DNA from: Siderastrea radians
Lineage: Eukaryota; Cnidaria; Anthozoa; Scleractinia; Rhizangiidae
Direction: 5' to 3'
DNA: 64,000 nucleotides
NCBI GenBank assembly: GCA_964017195.1
Contig: OZ024891.1
Location: 2,949,394 to 3,013,393, forward strand
Every line of letters begins with the position of its first letter. Within the stretch, counting starts at the first letter, position 1. Of this stretch, positions 24,926 to 37,287 are shown piece by piece. The notes below the pieces were generated by a model. It did no database searches and was not told where the DNA came from. It worked only from the letters and a program-made list of their open reading frames with translations. The position numbers were made by a program, and so were the translations under genes.

Positions 24926-25650
24926 AACATTAGAAATTGAATAACTATGTTTTCAGTGGGAGTTTTCCCGGTCACAAATGACACGACATGTTAAACTACT
25001 TTGGTTGAATATTCCATCTCTCGATGTCTCAGTTCCGTCTCTCCTTGAGTGGTTGCCAGGCTTGTTACGTAATGCAACATTAGAAATTGAATAACTATCT
25101 TTTGGTCCTTTTCCTGGTAACAAATGACATATCCCGTTAAACTACTTTGACTCAGTATTCCATCTCTTGATGTCTCAGTTTCGTCTAAAGTTACCTTTTT
25201 TTATGGTAACATGCTCTGATCTTCACATACATTTCCTTAGGTTGCCGCCATCTTGTCCTGTAATGCAACTTTTGAAAGTGAATAACTATTTTTTGGGAGA
25301 TTTCCCGGTGGCAAATGGCACATACTGTTGATCTACTTTGGTTCAGTATTCCGTCTCTTGATGTCTCAGTTTAGTCTCTTTACCTTTTCTTATGATGACA
25401 TGCTCCGAACTTTATATGGATTTCCCTAAGTGGCCGCCATCTTGTCACGTAATACAACATTTGAAATTGAATAACTATTTTGGGGAGTTTTCCCGGTAAC
25501 AAATAACACATCCTGTTAATCTACTTTGGTTCAGTATTCCATCTCTCGATGTCTCGGTTCCGTCTCTTTACCTTTTCTTGTGATGACATGCTCCGAACTC
25601 CACATAGATTTCCTTAAGTGGCCGCCATCTTGTAACGTAATACAACATTA
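24926..25650 (+). repeat. Tandem array, four units of about 150-190 bp
   Basis: Units begin near 24926, 25074, 25264 and 25453 with variants of ACATTAGAAATTGAATAACT. Each contains TTTTCCCGGTAACAAATGAC, a string near CAGTATTCCATCTCTTGATG and, except in the first, CATGCTCCGAACT followed by GCCGCCATCTTGT. An inverted, partly split copy lies at about 30500-31440. No coding sense. Confidence 0.85.
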
Positions 25651-27809
25651 GAACTATTACAGATATATGAGCAACTTTAGAGCTTTAGAAGTTTTAGAAG
25701 GTTTTGAAAGTTGATAACAATCACGATAAATTCTTGAGCTTTAGAGGATTCAGAACGATAAAAACAGACATGAGCAATTCTAGAACTTTAGAAGTCGGAA
25801 TTTTAGACGTCTCAAAAGACCGATCTTACACTCATTTCATATTCTCAATGACCTTTTCTATCTAGAACAATTCTAGAATGCTATAGAACCTTCTAATGCC
25901 AATACCTGCCAGCTTTATGGATTGTATGGTGTGCTTAAGCTCGGAAAATTCGTCAACTACAAAATCAAAGTTTTGAATCGCGTGGTACTTCCAAACAAAC
26001 ATCGAATACTCCAGGGAGGTTTATTTTGAATAAGAGTTAATTTCCGCACAAATTCTGTGTGTTTCTCACCACTGTCGAGGACATAGCAACTTTTGTAGTA
26101 TGCGCAAACGTTTTTCTGAATCGCTTTACAATACTAAACAAATAACGAACGTTTCCAGGGCGTTTAAACAAACTTTCCGTTGAAATTCTTGGAAAATTTC
26201 AGCCACGGTATAATTTGTTGTCATTCCGTATAAATTTGATTCTTTAGTCACAATTCTGGGCCATTCCGCAAATCATTCCACAATGCCATTGTCCGCAAAC
26301 TCGTAAGTTGCCCCCTTACCCTCACCGGTCTGTACAGGCCTTGTCAAAGTGCCTTCGATAACAATTAGTATGCCTTCGAGATATTATTAGATGTTGGCGC
26401 CTAACTGTCTGCCACATATAAAAGGCTTCCTTTACTGAGAACGTCTTAAATTAAAAATTTCCGACCCACAACGGAATCACTGAACTGCCCATGTAGCCAA
26501 TTATCCAGCTGACGACGGGTTACCATGCATTCACACCCACAAAACTAAATTGTTTTTTGAACACTATTTTTATCGCACATGTATCTTTGAAAGTAGAAGG
26601 TTTAGTTACCACGCCGAATTATTTTTTATTCGCCTTTGCTGGATAGTCACTCCTAAACTTCCATCCACTTTCATCCAAAACTTTAAAGATAGTCCTGTTG
26701 GTAACCTTTCAAAGACAGAAGAACCTGCTCCCCAAAAGGGTATATGCTCTGGTACGCATTCAATGTCTTCTAACCCAATTATAGACATGCATAAGAATGA
26801 TAAAGAAAAATTTAGGGACCTAATAAACAATGCCATCTTCATTTTGTTATCACGAAAATTAGGGCATGTCAATGAAGTACCCAACATATGTTCACTTAAG
26901 AATATTTTATTATGCAAATTATGGATATACAAGTTAAGAAGCTACTGTTAACACTCCAGAAACAAACAATAGGTTGCATGCAATCTAAAAAAAATCGTGT
27001 GTTTTCCGTCGAAAATAAACGAAAGAAAAAAGCATTGGTGCTGAACAATTAATATTTATACCACACACAAAATAGAAAGAGAATTTTACTATCGAAATTT
27101 TCAAAGCGGATTTTTTCCGCTTAAACGTAGAATTAAACACTAAAACCAAAAAGAACGACAAAATCGAACTCTTTTATTGTTTTCCAGTCTGTGGAGCAGT
27201 GTATATATACACACAAAAAAACTTCACGGAGTTCCACTTACGAAAGACCCAGATGTTGATAAATATTGGACACAAAATGGTGATGTTGATAAATATTCGA
27301 GATAGAAACAGAAACAGTATTTTATTTTCGTTTTGTTTTGCTGGAAAAATTCTGAAAAGTTGCAATTAACGTTTCAACTAACAGAAAAGAATAAAAAGAA
27401 CGGTACAGATACAACAAGCGAGCACTCAACGCATTTATTGTTATATTGTTGCTATGAAAATTTTATTTAACAATACTTAAAATGCACAATATTTCCTGCC
27501 ACACGATTAAACGCACAAGCAATCATTGATGCATAAACCAAAAACTTCATACTGCAGAGCTTTTCATGAATATTTCGCGCAATGGCGCTATCATTCGTCG
27601 CACTTCGTGCATACGCTTTAAATAAATGAATACTGATGATCTAGTCTCTCACCAGCGGCCTAAAGAGCAAGTGATTTTACTTACCCGTAAAATAGACAGT
27701 TAAGTAGTACGGTCAGAGTACGCAGATGCCACAATTTTATTAGCCAAACCAAATTCAACGAATTACGTAGTTCGAAGGTTCGAAAGTTGTCCCAGCTAAG
27801 TTTGGCTCA
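25651..27809. other. Intergenic, no gene recognised
   Basis: Begins with degenerate TTTAGAA/AGCTTTAG repeats (25650-25890). The 133-codon ORF at 26550-26951 has no recognised domain or splice signal. A and T runs are common. Confidence 0.35.
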
Positions 27810-27829
27810 GTGATTCAGTGCACAACTAC

Positions 27830-28257
27830 AGACGCTAGGATGCTCCTCACTATAAGAGTAGTCGTGAAAAACCGGCTGACCTGCTATAAACCAGTTCGTT
27901 CGCTTCGCTCCTCTGATCGTCTACTAGACTTCCTAACGTCTCAACAGCCATCTCTGGCCAAAGGACTTTCTCTTTCTGCGCCCCAATTGAAAACTTTGGA
28001 ACACTCTATCTCAAACTATAAAACAAGCTGAAACTGTAGCCATTTTTAAAAAGAAACTTAAAACATTTCTTTTTTGTGACCATTTCAAACTTTAGCTTTA
28101 TATCTTAGTCAGTGAGTCACATAGTTTACTTATAGTTACATCCAAGTTAGGCTAGTTATGTTACGTTTTTTTTCTTAGTTTATACTGTAAATTACAAATC
28201 TTAAATGCGCCTAGAAGAACCTTATTCTTCTTATTCTTCTTCTTCTTCTTCTTCTTC

Positions 28258-28291
<34 letters not shown>

Positions 28292-28292
28292 G
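27830..28292 (+). mobile_element. Truncated LINE 3' end with reverse-transcriptase C-terminal tail
   Basis: Coding remnant KPVRSLRSSDRLL, then a frameshift, then AETVAIFKKKLKTFLFCDHF and a stop near 28096. The arrangement RSLRSSD...FKKKLKT.LF is the usual extreme C-terminus of many animal LINE ORF2 proteins. A 3' UTR follows, ending in the microsatellite tail (TTC)n(TTA)n at 28230-28292. It is 5' truncated, as expected from incomplete reverse transcription. Confidence 0.75.
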
Positions 28293-28884
28293 TTCGACTG
28301 CAAACCCGGACTAAACATCCATGTCCAATACTCATCACTTGTTCAAGTCGCGAAAGTGGAGATTCAACTCGTACATGTACGTGTCGTACGACTCGTAAAG
28401 TAATGATTACAACGTATTTGCTCAATATAACCGCGCTCGTATTTTTGCAAAGGGCCTTTTTATGGCTGGGCTTGCATGTAGCAAAAATCGTGGCGCCAAA
28501 AAATAACCGTCTGTGATCTGAATTTAAACTTCGAGTTGAATAAAAGTTGAGTCGTGTGAATTTCAAGTTCATCGTCGTAGCTTCAGGCTCTATCGATAGT
28601 GAGAAACAGCGACCTCACAAATGGTTCTTTCTCCAATGAAGCCAGTGAATTTGTCCAGAACATAAAGGTGCCAAAATTGGATTTTTTTCAGTTGGTAACG
28701 AGTTTTTTTGTGGCTGCCTTCTAAGAGCAATTCTTTGTTATCTTTACGTACCAGTTGAGGTAATGGAGTGCTTTAATTTTTAAACTGATATTTTTTCTTT
28801 GTTTGGGCATCCAAACTACAGGGCCTCTCAAGAAACCAGCCTGGTCGATAAATGGGTCACTATTAGTCCAATACCGACCAGTTT

Positions 28885-29070
28885 CTAAATTCTCCTTACA
28901 ATATCACTACTTGATCAAACATGCAGGACATGATAACGAAAGAAGTGATCACCAAAAATAAAATGAATTGATGCTGGAATAAATTCCCCCATCTTGTACC
29001 ATAAGAAATGCATGGAGTCCAATGTGAAGAATAAGCATGCTGATATTGCGGCTCAGAGCAAGTTGATCTA
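28885..29070 (+). repeat. Dispersed repeat, copy 1 (copy 2 at 44478-44650)
   Basis: TCTCCTTACAATATCACTAC and GATCACCAAAAATAAAATGA recur in the same order and orientation at about 44478-44650, where they lie in the spacer of the large palindrome. Class unknown. Confidence 0.65.
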
Positions 29071-29443
29071 TGGCCCACAACCGGCTCTGTCTAAATTAAG
29101 CTCTGTCGCTAATGAATTATCATTCAGGAATCTCAGAACCCTAAAAGTTTAAGAAATGAAAAACAATAAACAGTAGTTTCAATCTACCCCAGAAAGGTTA
29201 TTTATTTGTCGCTCTCTTTTGTGCCAAAAATAGTGAAGAAATACCCCCTAGAACTTTCGGCTTTCATTCGGGAACAATTTTCAATTAAAGACAGCCACTC
29301 AACCACAACGATCTGCACTGTTCACAGCCGAACTCTATTAATTACTGCTGTTGATGTATATAGGTTGGCTTTATCAGCCGTCAAATTAGTGGCAGAAGAA
29401 TATACTACAGTTTATCGCGATCCAGTGGTCTCTTTTGATTGCG

Positions 29444-29483
29444 TTTGAGACGACGTTATTTTGCGATAATGTCGTCTCAAAAT
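29444..29483. repeat. GAGACGAC inverted repeat with third copy at about 30106
   Basis: TTTGAGACGACGTTATT and AATGTCGTCTCAAAA form a short palindrome. The second half recurs as AATGTCGTCTCAAAATCG at 30107-30124. These may be ends of a roughly 0.65-kb non-autonomous element (29467-30124), but the arrangement is ambiguous. Confidence 0.4.
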
Positions 29484-30499
29484 ACTGGTTTGCGATTGGT
29501 TTAAAAACTGTCATGACAACGCGGCCAAGGTCAAACTTCAAAACTTTTATTCACAAAACCGCCGGCAAAATTTTAGCTTTTGCTCAGTAATATAGTTGGA
29601 AAAACCTATATTACAATGTGATTCATCCCTGCCAGCAACTTATTTTGACAGATTGCCCAAAATGTGAGTACTGAAACTTTAAAACTGTGTATTTTTCTTT
29701 CAAACAGTTTGTTTTTCAGTTTTTATTTCGCGATGCGCGGGCTGTATTACGTTGTCATTTGTGTTCCACTTTTAGCCTGGAAAACAGGTTGCAAGTTGAT
29801 TTTCACGTTATTCTATTGTTTTGTCGATCCACGTCATTGGAAAAAAATTGTGCATGTTGATGCCCTGAAAGAGTTTATTTCGTTTCATTAGGTAATTTTT
29901 GGTTCAAAAGCGGCGAATTCAAACATTTTGCTGCAAAAGCAAAATCGTTTTCGTGAGCAAGAATCGCGCGTGCAAATCTTCATGGCGAGTAAGAATTTCT
30001 ATTTTGATCAACAAAAATTATTTTTTGGGCTTATTATTTTTTTCGGAAAAAAACTCCACCCAATACGGAATATATTTTCTCCTGACTAGCCGTCATTATA
30101 AAGCTGTAATGTCGTCTCAAAATCGAATTTAGTTTACATAATTTGTTTATAAATGAAAAACAAAGGATGAGTTGAAAATTTAAAACTTAAGTCCAATTTC
30201 TTATCGATAAAGGTTTACTTAAGCATAGACAGGCAAAAATATACGATAAAAAGCGACGTTTTGGAGTCATCATCACATCGTCACGTTTGCCTGCTATATA
30301 ATAATAAACTGTCCGTATGCAGGCGGACCTGAGATGAGCGCGACTAGTTACCTCATGTAGCAAAGTGTCAAAACAAAATTTTAGGCAAAATACTTGGGGC
30401 TTCAGTTTTATTCAATTTCAAAAGCTGTATTAAGTGACAAGATGGGTGTAACCACAACTTACTTGTCCAATTTTCAGGGGCATACAGCCGTGTAAAAAG

Positions 30500-31440
30500 T
30501 TAATGTGTCGGCATTGAGATATCAAGAGATGGAATACTGAGCCAAATTAGTTTAACAGGGTGTGTCATTTGTTACCGGTAGAAAGAAAGCAAAGAAAAAA
30601 CAAGCAAACAAAAACAACAATAGTTATAAACTTTCAAAAGTGGTATTAAGATGGCGGCCACTTAACCCTTTCACTCCCAAGCTTTTACCAAAAAGTCGCC
30701 ATTTTTCACCGTTAAATCAGTTTTTAGGCTGCCATGAGGAGAAATGGGCCTTAGATTTGCTGAAAACCTAATTTTTACCAAATAGGTAGATTTCCCCTAG
30801 ATTAGGTACAAAAACTTAGAAGATTTTAATTTGGTGCATGCGCATAAGCCAAAATTTGGACTGTTTTTTTGCCATTACCCTTTTTGAACCTTTTTATTGC
30901 CCTTTTCCTTTTGTTTCTCTCGGCCCTTTTACTCTCGCTACCTTTTACCTTTCATATTCTTTCTGGCTGCCGTAAAAAGTTGGGTGTTGATTTATGGGCA
31001 AAGCCTGGAAATAGGCGGCTTGATCAATTATAGGTATAATCGGCCATTTTACCACCATTTTTGCACCAAAACTGACAACGTTGTTTTTCCATTTGCTGTG
31101 TCAGAATGTGGTCGATATCCAAAACCGACTATTGTGCGGATAGATCTATCCTAGCTCTACCATTTGCTTATCAAGAATATCTGCTGACATTTAAATTGAT
31201 GACGTCACAAGTGGTACAATGAGCACGACCATTAAGTGGCTTTACTTGGGCGTGAAAAGGTTAAGGAAATCTATGTGAAGTTCAGAGCATGTTATCATAA
31301 GAAAAGGTAAAGAGACGATACTCAGACATCGAGAGATGGAATACTGAGCCGAATTAGTTTAACAGGATGTGTCATTTGTTACCGGGAAAAGAAAGGAAAA
31401 ATAGTTATTCAATTTCAAATGTTGTATCACGCGAACGAAA
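30500..31440 (-). repeat. Inverted copy of the 24926-25650 array, split by a TTAA element
   Basis: In inverse orientation the units' landmarks recur at 30520-30660 (GAGATGGAATACTGAGCC, TTAACAGGGTGTGTCATTTG, AAGATGGCGGCCAC) and 31261-31440 (GGAAATCTATGTGAAGTTC, GAGAGATGGAATACTGAGCC). The uninterrupted units read CACTTAAGGAAATC across the junction, defining the empty site of the insertion at 30666. Confidence 0.8.
30666..31260. mobile_element. piggyBac-type MITE, TTAA target duplication
   Basis: Flanked by TTAA at 30662-30665 and 31261-31264, where the array units have a single TTAA. Ends CCCTTTCACTCCCAAG and, in inverse, CCTTTTCACGCCCAAG. TTAA targets plus CCCTTT-type ends fit piggyBac; Kolobok also uses TTAA. 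The 595-bp body has no transposase. Confidence 0.85.
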
Positions 31441-32940
31441 TAGGCAATATAGAGATTTCCATGGTCCTAGATCAGATCAAAAGATAAATACAGGGCACTA
31501 AAGTATCAAGAGATGAGATCCCTTTCACAACATCATTGAATCTAAAGAAAATTGATATTCGGTGATTGCACCGTTCAGCAGTTATTTGGTCACGCATTCC
31601 ACTTAGTTGCCTCTCCTGATACTAAGTCCCAAGCCTAAACTAAATCCACAGCGCTTTGCGCATTTGCTCCGTGACATTGCGCATGTGCGCAATTCACAGT
31701 TTTAGCAATGTTGAGTGGTAAGCTTTGAAATGGCTGAAAGAAATTTGTCCATTTCTTACAAGAAACGAATTGGCAGTATACTTCTGAGGAGTGAATTGGC
31801 AGCCGGTGAATTGGCAGACAACTTCAGCATAGTTGTATTCAAAACGGGTAGTGATACGAGAAACCCTGTAAAATGGCAGGAGGGCGCCATTATCCAAACC
31901 CAGCCATGATCTTTGAGTTATTTTTTAAACCGCATGTACGACGAAGAAAAATTCAGGTAATCTAATGGAATGTTTTTTCCTTCGTCGCTTTATGACAGAA
32001 AAAGGTTTAGCGGTATGAGTTTCATTCAGAATTTCATCTGTTAATTGTCTGTATTTCGAAAAGCACTCTTCAAATCGGCAACGCCATGCATATGAATCAC
32101 CGAGGATTCAGTGAACTGTTCGATATTATTTATATTGCTTAGCAAATCGAATGAAGAAACGATTTTATTATTTTCGGACAAATAGGTCGAGAAGTAAAAA
32201 ACACTCTGCAAATAAACTGCTTAAGTCCTTCAGAGAAAGAAATATTTCCAAGATCGATAATCCCCTGACTACGTACATTACCTTTATTTACAGATAAGAC
32301 ATATGCCAAACTCACTCTGTACTTGCCAATACCTTTTAGAAGCCATGCATTCCGGACAAAAAGATAGTTTAGAAAATATTATTTTTCTCGAAAGATGCAA
32401 TCGGACTGATAAAAGACGCACCAATCATGAGAAAGTCGCCAGGAAAGACTTCTTGCACCCAGGAGCCCTAATTAATTGAATACAGATCCTTCAGAGTAAC
32501 CACATATGATTGATTACAGACTACTGTTTTAGCTGGCCTTCACACGTAGCCGCAAGCACCGACAAAGATTTTACAGGGTCAAGTGCATACAACATTTCGA
32601 TATGAATTATTCCTTTAAAGGCACCGAATTATTCATTATTCCGAATCTTCAAGCTCTAAATATTACTTATTCATTTACTGTTTTAACTCGTTATTCATCA
32701 TTCATTGTTCCCGATTTAGCAAGGTGTAACAAGAAAAAAATGCCGCAATTATAAAGCCTCGCTAACTGAAAACTAATGCATACTGAATGTAATCACGGAC
32801 GTTATTTCAAAAACGCCGTCATAACTTATAGAATACGATAGCTTGTGTGAGAGAAATCTAAAAGAAACTCGCCCTGTGATTGCATTTGCAAAGCGCGTAT
32901 GATTAGTCCTGTGGTTTAAAAGGTGGTGGTGAACGTGTAA
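31441..32940. other. Intergenic, no gene recognised
   Basis: A palindromic TTGCGCATGTGCGCAA-like string occurs near 31678-31692. Overlapping short ORFs at 31694-31909 are mirror frames of one low-information stretch. No gene call is possible. Confidence 0.35.
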
Positions 32941-32943
32941 TAA

Positions 32944-33288
32944 CTATAGTGAGCTCCTCGCAAGCCGACACATGGATCTTAAGACAAAGTTTAAAAGGTC
33001 GGCAATTTGTGTAGGTGTAAGGTTTGTGCGGTCGGCAAGACCGGGATCGTTTTTTAGTTTGCATAGTGCGGCCTTTACGGCACCCTCGATCAGCACTTTC
33101 GTAAATAACGATTCTACGTCAAAAGATACCATGACTTCATTTTCTTGTGTTCGCTCATGGCTGATGGTAGACACAAAATGAGAAGAGTTGGTAACTGTGT
33201 AGTCTGATTTGCCTGTCAACGGGGACAGGATGTCAGGTAAGTGAGCCGACAAATCGTAAGCGAAGGTGTTTACACACGACAACAACAA
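32944..33288 (-). pseudogene. Penelope-like element, reverse transcriptase N-terminal part
   Basis: The frame reads AYDLSAHLPDILSPLTGKSD, then FVSTISHE, then the RT motif A region VMVSFDVESLFTKV and NLTPTQIADLLNFVLRS before homology ends. The order and wording are those of Penelope-like retroelement RT (fingers to palm motif A). The catalytic YADD-bearing part is missing. It lies, on the minus strand, downstream of the piece that should follow it (33270-33671), so the element is rearranged rather than simply truncated. Confidence 0.8.
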
Positions 33289-33671
33289 GGCGTACCTTGA
33301 ACCTCTGATACACCTTTTATGTAGGGTAGAACCGCAGTAGATTCTTGCGTAGGTTCTTTGTTGGCTGTTGGTCTTGTTGTCTTTGTGAGCTTTCGTACAA
33401 ATGAAGAGGGATATCCGTTCGAAACAAGTACCGATGATAAATGTTCCTTTTCTTTAGAGATAGCTGTTGGTTTTGATGTGAGGTGTTTGGCTCGGTCGTA
33501 TAGAAACTTAACAATACCACGTTTCCCTGACTGAGGATGGTGTGACTCATAGGCTAGGTATTGGTCAGTGTGGGTGGGCTTTCTGTAAACAGTGGTGGTG
33601 AGAAGACCAGGTCGTAGGTATCCAGAAGCTTGGATACCTACGATTAGAAAACACAACAGCCGACCAACCAC
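33270..33671 (-). pseudogene. Penelope-like element, RT C-terminal/linker part
   Basis: Reads LLTTTVYRKPTHTDQYLAYE, SHHPQSGKRGIVKFLYDRAK, a lysine-rich linker and VLPYIKGVSEV, which is the RT-thumb to linker region of Penelope-like elements. Homology stops at about 33300, where it abuts the RT N-terminal piece in inverted logical order. At its other edge (about 33617-33640) a palindrome, GGTATCCAGAAGCTTGGATACC-like, marks the junction with an oppositely oriented 3' end of the same family. Confidence 0.8.
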
Positions 33672-33775
33672 AAAGCGGACCTGTGAGGGAACAACATCTA
33701 ATAGTCGGAATAATAATGAGGATCGAAATGCACCAATAGCAGCGAACCATCATGCTACAAATAGCGACACGTAAA
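33615..33775 (+). pseudogene. Penelope-like element, C-terminal end of ORF
   Basis: The plus-strand frame reads YPEAWIPTIRKHNSRPTTKR and NNEDRNAPIAANHHATNSDT before the stop TAA near 33774. This matches the tail that follows the GIY-YIG endonuclease in Penelope-like elements. It runs opposite to the two RT fragments beside it and is followed immediately by a hammerhead-like motif, as is usual for this class. Confidence 0.65.
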
Positions 33776-33783
33776 CAATTGAC

Positions 33784-33832
33784 CTCATCGCCTGATGAAG
33801 ACTAGCAGTATTGCAGTCGAAACGTCGCGATC
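33784..33832 (+). ncRNA. Hammerhead-ribozyme-like motif of a Penelope-like element
   Basis: Core CTGATGA (33792-33798) and GAAA (33819-33822) are separated by a stem II with GACT...AGTC pairing. A GTC cleavage triplet follows at 33824-33826. Stem I is ATCGC before the core pairing with GCGAT after the triplet. Stem III is only AC/GT with no loop, so a single copy should be weak and activity would need a dimer. Hammerheads in this position are known from Penelope-like elements. Confidence 0.6.
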
Positions 33833-34051
33833 AACAACTCAAAGCGATTCCATCGTGAGACAAACGAATAAACGTTCATCTTACCTATCTTACACCACGA
33901 TGAACAATAAACACATCTTTAATGACAAGATAAGAGTTTGATCTTAATTTAGGGTACAGGCTGCCGGTTCTATTGATATGAAGTGATTTACCGTGCCACA
34001 ATGCATAGCCCGGGATGATGAACCCGCTGACAGACGAGCTAGGGCCATGCA

Positions 34052-34386
34052 TCACTTTCACTTTCAACTTTATTTCACACTGTATACAGCATTGACATTA
34101 ACAATTATTTTTATAACGCATTTACAACCATTTACTAAAAAGAAGCGTAAAAGAAAATCACAATCTGAGGAAGTACGTGCACAGAGGCCAAAGCAGCGAC
34201 AGCTTTCGAGTTGGCCACTGTCATGTTAGCTGTAGAATTAGAGCCCAAGTTAGGACTAGCACATGTATAAAAAGGAAACACACACAGCCTCAAACACACA
34301 CATAACATAACATAATTATATATGTTGAAATAGCACTCAATTCATGAATATTTACATCATCAGCTATATCTGACCATTTAAGAGAT
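34052..34386 (-). mobile_element. LINE/SINE 3' end insertion
   Basis: Absent from the duplicate copy at about 61610. In minus orientation it ends GTGAAATAAAGTTGAAAGTG with a short (TGAAAG)-like tail and a polyadenylation signal. It is flanked by approximate GCATG/GCAT duplications. The family is not identified. Confidence 0.6.
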
Positions 34387-34491
34387 GAAGCATGTATTGC
34401 TGCAGCGTCGCTGAGTGTGCGAGCCGAAGAGAGGATCAACTGGTCAAGTGCTAGTAGCTGTTCCACTGCTCGAGTCCAAAGAAAAGAGCAG

Positions 34492-34494
<3 letters not shown>

Positions 34495-34547
<53 letters not shown>
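34495..34547. repeat. (TTA)n microsatellite
   Basis: About 17 uninterrupted ATT/TTA units followed by a T-run. The duplicate copy has only a short TTTATTTATTT stretch here. Confidence 0.95.
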
Positions 34548-35137
34548 TTTTTTTTTACCTTTTTCTCGTGACATGGTCATGATACATTCTTTTTAAACCT
34601 GCCTTATTGAATTTCCGTGACAAGAATTCATACTGGAAGCAGGATTCCATGCACCCTATATGGCTTATTTCTCATGGGGCCTAGGATTTTCTCTCCCCCA
34701 ACACAGCTGGTTAGTTCGACTCAACTGGCTGAGAGGTTGAACTGACCAGAAATGAATGGCTTTCAGCAGCTATCTGAATGAATTCCTGTGGCTGACCATG
34801 GAAAATTTTCACAGAAGAAAGAAAGAAAAAAGTTCAGTCAACGAGTTAAGGGTAAGAACATTGTTTTTCGTCATTTCGTGTATTTTCTCTTTTTATGTAA
34901 ACTATAGAGTCTGCCTACATGTCTCGGCTTAAAACATTGTAACTAATTAACACGTATGTCACCCAGCCGGCCGGGCCCGCTGCATTTTCGAATAAATTAT
35001 TCTCTGTTGATACTTAATACTTGAAAATACCTACAGATCTGGGAAAGCTACTTCACTGTTATCAAAAATAAATTAAAGAGGATATGTGTATAAAGCCAAG
35101 GCACGCGCCCGCATACGACGCAATCGCCCTAGCTTAT

Positions 35138-35732
35138 TGCTGGTTTTCACGTGACGTCATAAAATTCTAAAATCATAAATCGCGAGGTCTTCAGATTTTA
35201 TATCCCCACCAGGTTGAAGATGACTTAAAATATATATCTTTTCACAGATTTTCAGCTCGGTAGCGTCTTTCGTTTTGAAAATACAGAATCTTAAATTTCT
35301 GGCTTTTCACCCTACGTGACACCAACACAGCGTCCGTGACAAAGCTTTCTCCTGTACGAAAAAGGACTCTCCTTGTGATTTTCAGCAGTTTGGACAGTTA
35401 AAGCATTAGGAGAGAAATTAATGTGGTTGTATAGTAGTTCACGAGAGAAAAGTAATCGCTGGAAGAGCAGAAGTCAATTCCAGATGTATTCATTGATTTC
35501 CGGCGGCCATGTTTGTACCCCTCCGAGGGACACCAACATGGCGTTTCCATACTGAGCTCTGCAAATTTCAGTCGGACGTTTCGGCAGATAACTCAACAAC
35601 GGAATACCGTAGAGATCTCAGACTTGGTGAAGTTGTTTAGTTGTGTATTCTTTATAACATTACAAATTCTTGGCTTCTTTCATCAATTGGTTTTGATTTT
35701 AATATTTTATGGCGAGACAGTGAAAACCAAGA
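35138..35732. mobile_element. MITE with AT target duplication (ISL2EU-like)
   Basis: The paralogous copy near 62301 shows the empty site with a single AT (GCTTATAAGG). Here AT flanks both ends (35136-35137, 35733-35734). The ends TGCTGGTTTTCAC and, in inverse, TCTTGGTTTTCAC are inverted repeats, and the left subterminus contains CACGTGACGTCA. A 2-bp AT duplication suggests ISL2EU/IS4EU, with moderate certainty. No protein is encoded. Confidence 0.8.
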
Positions 35733-37224
35733 ATAAGGTAAACTCGTGTTGACATCAGTTATCATTCAGGGTACCCCGTGGGGACTTCAGTCATAAATGG
35801 GGTAGGAAGCGCAACTGTATCATAAAGTAATCCGGTAAAAATTTTCAGTCACCACCGACCACTGATTCATGAACCCGGGGGGGAGCTTGCCCCCCCCCCG
35901 CACCTTCTCCTCCCCTCCGGCCCAATGTCTCTTTAAAGGTTTTGTTTCTGACACTCCACTGATGTGTTTTGAAGAGAGTCCTAAGATAAAATTTGCTTTT
36001 TTTCGCACTTCAGGTCATTTCGAATCGTTTTCGACGAGGGAGTACGACAACACTTTTGCAGTTTTCTAATGTTTAACAAAAATTTGATTAAGATTATTCA
36101 GAAAGGCCAAGTAATTTGGTTTCATTAAAAAATGGTCAAAACTATTAGCTACTACTGTAATCTAGGACCCACCATGGCACAAAAAACGTGCTGGTCACTT
36201 CTTATACAACTCCATCTTCTTCCACTAGGCTGAACTTGAGTTCTTCATCCTCAAAGATGGTTTTCTGCTTGAATTACCATCTCTCTATCAAAAGGTTCAA
36301 ACCTCCCTGTGCTTGTTTTACTAGCCATGCAAGCTCCCTGCTAACAAAATATTAACTGCCTCACCTTGAATTTTAGGCCTTTGTCCGTTAGGTTTATCGG
36401 TTAGATGGTGTCTTATTTCATCTTCGCACTTAAGCTCTTCCCCCTGGACAAGGTAGGTCCCACCTAAATACACTTGTTATGAGTATATTCCTTGTCAAAA
36501 AAGAGCTATTGATTGCACCTGAAACATTTACTGAGTACTTGGCAAATACTACCCTATTGGCAAAAGAAAAAATAAGGTGCCGTGGGACTAGTTTAATAAA
36601 ACTATGCTTAAGCACAAGTGAAGGACGTTTTTATTCAACAGGTTCCTGCGTTACGGAGAACGTTTTTTAATACACTCTTTTATCGGCCTTCAACCGAATT
36701 CTCCAAAATGTCTGGCTAGTCAGTGCACAAAACGGTCACTTGTGGGAGATTGTGGCTACGACCTTTTTTAGCTATTCTATTTATCTTATCCATCTGAAGT
36801 TACGATCAGGTCCTCAAGTCCTGCACGCAATTTTAATTTTAACTAAAGAACCTTTGGTTCTTAATATTTTTTAAATTCATTAGCACCCCTTCCCCTTTTT
36901 CTTCTTTACGTAACTTTCAAAAATAGCAGATGAAACATTTTACCCCTTTAAATGTTATGGCTATTTTAAAGAACCTGACCCTCCACTCCTAAATACCATT
37001 TTAATTTTAACTCACCTTTACGTACCATCTTAAAATCGCAAAAAAAATTCTTACCCCCTTTTTTAAACTGGTCCTCAAGTCCTAACCGTAACGGAAACAC
37101 TTCCGGTACAACTTGAGTTCCGGAAACGGAAAATATGCAAAACAACAGAACATTTCCGTTTCTCCGTAGAAATTCATAGTTCTAGCTGTAGTGTCATCCT
37201 TTTATATTTAGAGTCGGTTGTGTC

Positions 37225-37232
37225 TATAAAAA
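37225..37232 (+). promoter_or_regulatory. TATA box of gene C
   Basis: TATAAAAA lies 56 bp before the gene C start codon and is conserved at 63592-63599 before gene E. A second TATATAAA (37572-37579), also conserved in part in the other copy, lies inside intron 1. Confidence 0.55.
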
Positions 37233-37287
37233 CGTCTCCACAAGTTCAACATGTTATCTTTGTTACAGTTTGTTTTTTTACAGAGTA

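Noticed and set aside
28205..28572. ORFs with Ser/Leu or Asn/Glu runs
   Set aside because: They translate the (TTC)n(TTA)n tail of a LINE insertion.
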